Shown one piece after another: positions 61,343 to 64,000 of a stretch of 64,000 nucleotides of DNA. The notes under the pieces were generated by a model. It saw only the letters and a program-made list of their open reading frames with translations. It ran no database searches and was not told the DNA's origin. The position numbers and the translations under genes are program-made. Source of the DNA: Silvimonas iriomotensis (lineage in GTDB: Bacteria > Pseudomonadota > Gammaproteobacteria > Burkholderiales > Chitinibacteraceae); contig NZ_BMLX01000004.1 in assembly GCF_014645535.1 (NCBI RefSeq), positions 124,001 to 188,000 of the forward strand, read 5' to 3'. Numbering within the stretch: position 1 is the stretch's first letter; each line of letters opens with the position of its first letter.

Positions 61343-62761
61343 TTAGTAGCGGTAGTGCGCCGGCTTGTACGGGCCGTTTTTCGGCACGCCAATGTAAGCG
61401 GCTTGTTCGTCCGACAGTTCGGTCAGGTTGGCGCCGATCTTGGCCAGATGCAGGCGGGCAACCTTCTCGTCCAGATGCTTGGGCAGCACGTACACGCCGA
61501 CCGGATACTGGGCCTGCTTGGTGAAGAGTTCGATCTGTGCCAGCACCTGGTTGGCAAACGAGTTGGACATCACGAACGACGGGTGGCCAGTGGCGCAACC
61601 CAGGTTCACCAGACGACCTTCGGCCAGCAAGATGATGCGCTTGCCGTCCGGGAAAATGATGTGATCGACTTGCGGCTTGATGTTTTCCCACTGGTACTGA
61701 CGCAGCGAGGCGACTTCGATTTCGCTGTCAAAGTGACCGATGTTGCAAACGATGGCGTTGTTGCGCATGGCTTTCAGGTGATCGTGCGCAATCACGCCGA
61801 CGTTGCCGGTGGTGGTCACGAAGATATCGGCCTGGCCGGCGACGTCATCCATACGCACGACGCGGTAGCCTTCCATGGCGGCTTGCAGGGCGCAGATCGG
61901 GTCGATTTCAGTGACCCACACGGTGGCGCCCAGGCCACGCAGCGATTGCGCGCAACCCTTGCCCACATCGCCATAACCCAGCACCACAGCCACTTTACCG
62001 GCGATCATCACGTCGGTAGCGCGCTTGATACCGTCAACCAGCGATTCACGGCAGCCGTACAGATTGTCGAACTTGGACTTGGTTACCGAGTCGTTCACGT
62101 TGATCGCCGGGAAAGCCAGACGACCTTGTTCGTGCATCTGGTACAGACGATGCACACCGGTGGTGGTTTCTTCGGTCACGCCCTTGATGTGGGCCAGACG
62201 CGTGGAGTACCAGCTGCCGTCTTTGGCGATCTGCGCCTTGATGGCGGCGTACAGCACGGTTTCTTCTTCGTTGGTCGGGTTGCCCACAAGGCTGATGTCT
62301 TTCTCGGCGCGCGCGCCCAGATGCAGCAGCAAGGTGGCGTCGCCGCCGTCATCCAGAATCATGTTGGCGAACTCGCCGTTCGGCCATTCGAAGATCTGGT
62401 GGGTGAACTGCCAGTATTCTTCCAGCGACTCGCCTTTGAACGCGAACACCGGCGTGCCCTTGCCCTCGAAACCGTTGGCGGCGATACCGGCAGCGGCGTG
62501 GTCTTGCGTCGAGAAGATATTGCATGACGCCCAGCGCACATCGGCACCCAGTTCTTGCAGGGTTTCGATCAGCACGGCGGTCTGGATGGTCATGTGCAGC
62601 GAACCGGCAATGCGCGCGCCCTTGAGCGGCTGGTTGGCACGGCCTTCTTCGCGCACGGCCATCAGACCCGGCATTTCGGTTTCGGCAATGCGGATTTCCT
62701 TGCGGCCCCAGTCGGCCAGCGAGAGATCAGCAACTTTGAAATCGGTGAAATTTTCAGCCAC
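61343..62761 (-). CDS. ahcY: Adenosylhomocysteinase
   Basis: The enzyme splits S-adenosylhomocysteine to adenosine and homocysteine. I use GTG 62761 because AAAGGA lies just upstream and the protein then begins [20 protein letters not shown] as in relatives; this gives 472 residues. NAD-binding [18 protein letters not shown] and substrate residues in [13 protein letters not shown] and [13 protein letters not shown] are intact. The C-terminal KPAHYRY is the family signature. Expression is controlled by the SAH riboswitch upstream. Confidence 0.97.
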   Translation of the reverse strand: MAENFTDFKVADLSLADWGRKEIRIAETEMPGLMAVREEGRANQPLKGARIAGSLHMTIQTAVLIETLQELGADVRWASCNIFSTQDHAAAGIAANGFEGKGTPVFAFKGESLEEYWQFTHQIFEWPNGEFANMILDDGGDATLLLHLGARAEKDISLVGNPTNEEETVLYAAIKAQIAKDGSWYSTRLAHIKGVTEETTTGVHRLYQMHEQGRLAFPAINVNDSVTKSKFDNLYGCRESLVDGIKRATDVMIAGKVAVVLGYGDVGKGCAQSLRGLGATVWVTEIDPICALQAAMEGYRVVRMDDVAGQADIFVTTTGNVGVIAHDHLKAMRNNAIVCNIGHFDSEIEVASLRQYQWENIKPQVDHIIFPDGKRIILLAEGRLVNLGCATGHPSFVMSNSFANQVLAQIELFTKQAQYPVGVYVLPKHLDEKVARLHLAKIGANLTELSDEQAAYIGVPKNGPYKPAHYRY

Positions 62762-62875
62762 AGCGATACGTCCTTTACGTGTGGCCGGAAGAGGGGCGGG
62801 GTGATTCATCACCTGAAAACCTGCGCGCATGATGATCGATCATTGGCAGGTTAAGCCCGTGTCCGGCACGGTTGA

Positions 62876-62944
62876 TCAGGTGAGCGCCGTTGAGACTCCG
62901 GGCCTGGGATTGTGGTGATGCAACCTCGCAGCGCTCCCCGGAAG
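62876..62944 (-). promoter_or_regulatory. SAH riboswitch
   Basis: The minus strand reads GGGGAGCGCTGCGAGG, a variable loop, CAGGCCCGGAGT and AACGGCGCTCACC: the SAH-riboswitch core GGAGCGCUGC...AGGCUCGG...AACGGCGCUCAC with its pseudoknot-forming ends. It sits in the ahcY leader directly after the promoter. SAH binding turns ahcY on in known examples. Confidence 0.92.
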
Positions 62945-62951
62945 TGGGCGG

Positions 62952-62957
62952 ATTATA
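62952..62957 (-). promoter_or_regulatory. -10 box of the ahcY promoter
   Basis: Consensus TATAAT on the minus strand, about 7 bp before the predicted start of the riboswitch. No good -35 box is seen. Confidence 0.65.
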
Positions 62958-62988
62958 GCCAAAACCAGGCGCGAATGCGTGATGTATA

Positions 62989-63013
62989 AGCCGGGTGGCA
63001 GAGCCACCCGGCC
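62989..63013 (-). terminator. Hairpin after the lipoprotein gene
   Basis: GGCCGGGTGGC-tct-GCCACCCGGC stem with only a short T-stretch following, between the lipoprotein gene and the ahcY promoter. Confidence 0.5.
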
Positions 63014-63024
63014 TTGCTGGTTAC

Positions 63025-63798
63025 TCAGGAAGCGCTGAAGTTGGTGATCTTGAGCGAGCTATTGCTGTAACCGTTACGCGTGGCAGTGAGTACGTAAACG
63101 CCATATTGACGCAGGTAAGCCAGTTCGGAAACGTCGGTGGCAATGTCCTGACCATTGGGGTAGTACCCGCACGAGACCTTGATTGCCTGGCCCTTCAACG
63201 CAGGAGACAGCGTACTGGCTTCAAAGTCTGTACCCGTGGCTTTGCAAATGGATTTGGACTGGATGAAGTTCACGATCTGCGGTTCATTCCCGGTCGTGAC
63301 ATCAATGACATATTCGCCACCCGGTTGCGGATTGGCCAGACCACCGTCAATTTTGGTGATGTGTTTGACCTCACGAATCAAGGACGCGTTGGCTCGTTCC
63401 AGTACCACTTCTTGCCAGCGAGCCTGCACTACGTTCAGGTAAGTGAGCACATAACGTTGCATGTATTCGACGTCATTGCGCGAGAACCGGGCAACCACTC
63501 GCCACATCCCGTTCTCATCGTGTGTCAGGTACTGAGTGAAGTGATAAGGCTTGTCGGCGGTATCAGTACCGTGCGAGATGCCGTCAAAGCCAATCTCGAT
63601 GTGGTTATACGCTGTGGCCGGGGCCGGCAGTGCTTTCAGACTGGCCGCGATCCCGGACCCAACGGTTGAAGTGTTGAAATGGTCTTTCGAATAGCCGTCA
63701 CGATTGGCCTGCACGTCTTTGACGTTGGCAGTGGCACAGCCCGTCAGGGCAATGACCGTCAACAGACCAGTGGCCACGCTTTTTGGATACAAACGCAT
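63025..63798 (-). CDS. Putative lipoprotein of unknown function
   Basis: ATG 63798 gives a 257-residue protein with lipoprotein signal MRLYPKSVATGLLTVIALTG|C (lipobox LTGC). The mature part is soluble, with two Cys that may pair (SKSICKATG and KVSCGYYPNG), and ends ...GYSNSSLKITNFSAS. I do not recognise the family. The 200 bp upstream to the window end are AT-rich and hold no further gene. Confidence 0.75.
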   Translation of the reverse strand: MRLYPKSVATGLLTVIALTGCATANVKDVQANRDGYSKDHFNTSTVGSGIAASLKALPAPATAYNHIEIGFDGISHGTDTADKPYHFTQYLTHDENGMWRVVARFSRNDVEYMQRYVLTYLNVVQARWQEVVLERANASLIREVKHITKIDGGLANPQPGGEYVIDVTTGNEPQIVNFIQSKSICKATGTDFEASTLSPALKGQAIKVSCGYYPNGQDIATDVSELAYLRQYGVYVLTATRNGYSNSSLKITNFSAS

Positions 63799-64000
63799 AA
63801 ATATCACCTACCCCTTTCAAACATTGGATTGATTATTTTTTTAAATCCGGACGAGCCCGGATATTTCCTGGATACATAAAGAAACGTGGGGAATTTTCTT
63901 AAGGCGACAGGCTGTTGTCAAAAATAATCAAATCCATGTTGATTTTGAGGCTCAACCCCCATTGCGTCTCAATGAGCAAGAACTGGTGAGGGGTTTTCCG

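Overview
The window comes from a GC-rich betaproteobacterium, most likely of the order Neisseriales. The evidence is the housekeeping gene order (waaC-waaA; engB divergent from cytochrome c4 and resB-ccsA; pth, rplY, prs, tRNA-Gln, ispE, lolB; mutM) and an SAH riboswitch in front of ahcY. Core genes have host-like composition and tight operons. Several AT-rich stretches are interrupted, duplicated or frameshifted and look acquired.

Left part (1-14.4 kb): a 5'-cut IS3-type transposase, an ABC-F protein, a solitary tyrosine integrase, a DUF1254 / outer-membrane channel / DUF1254 cluster with the stub of a third DUF1254 gene, a qorB/qorR-type divergent pair, small envelope proteins, and a MipA/OmpV porin facing two tandem TetR regulators across a perfect operator palindrome. 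Short degenerate intergenic repeats recur here.

Island 1 (about 14.47-20.37 kb) is AT-rich. It holds three tyrosine-recombinase-type genes and a small Cys-rich lipoprotein gene, chained by 1-nt gaps and stop/start overlaps. It has cut the 3' end off gloA, so that the fourth metal-ligand position (122) is changed and the protein stops there.

Island 2 (21,994-29,129) sits in tRNA-Lys(CTT) between 90-bp direct repeats. It carries a P4-type integrase, an AlpA-type regulator, small DNA-binding proteins and an alkylsulfatase as cargo. Immediately beyond its right end lies the most interesting locus: a DRT2 (UG2)-type reverse transcriptase at 30,338-31,627. It is preceded by a sigma70-like promoter and a structured RNA of about 280 nt. 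Inside this RNA, on the opposite strand, are a -10 box without a -35 box, a ribosome-binding site, an ATG, a short hydrophobic ORF and then a perfect -35 box. This is the circularly permuted arrangement expected if tandem cDNA copies assemble a promoter. Unlike the published endless ORF, no frame here is stop-free around the unit, so either the template boundaries differ from my estimate or this homologue makes a finite peptide.

Right part (32.3-64 kb) is mostly chromosomal. It holds a molybdopterin operon with a MobA-MoaC fusion, a parvulin, MarC, a hemerythrin, LPS core genes, a degenerate GGDEF protein, a macrodomain protein, EngB, cytochrome c4 and System II cytochrome c biogenesis. These are followed by a ParA-CobW pair, translation and nucleotide genes, the LolB/TPR lipoproteins, MutM, a dynamin-like GTPase, CutC, a Lys/Ala-rich repeat protein, a GNAT, AhcY under an SAH riboswitch, and a lipoprotein. 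Starts were chosen by ribosome-binding site and family alignment from memory; no database search was possible.
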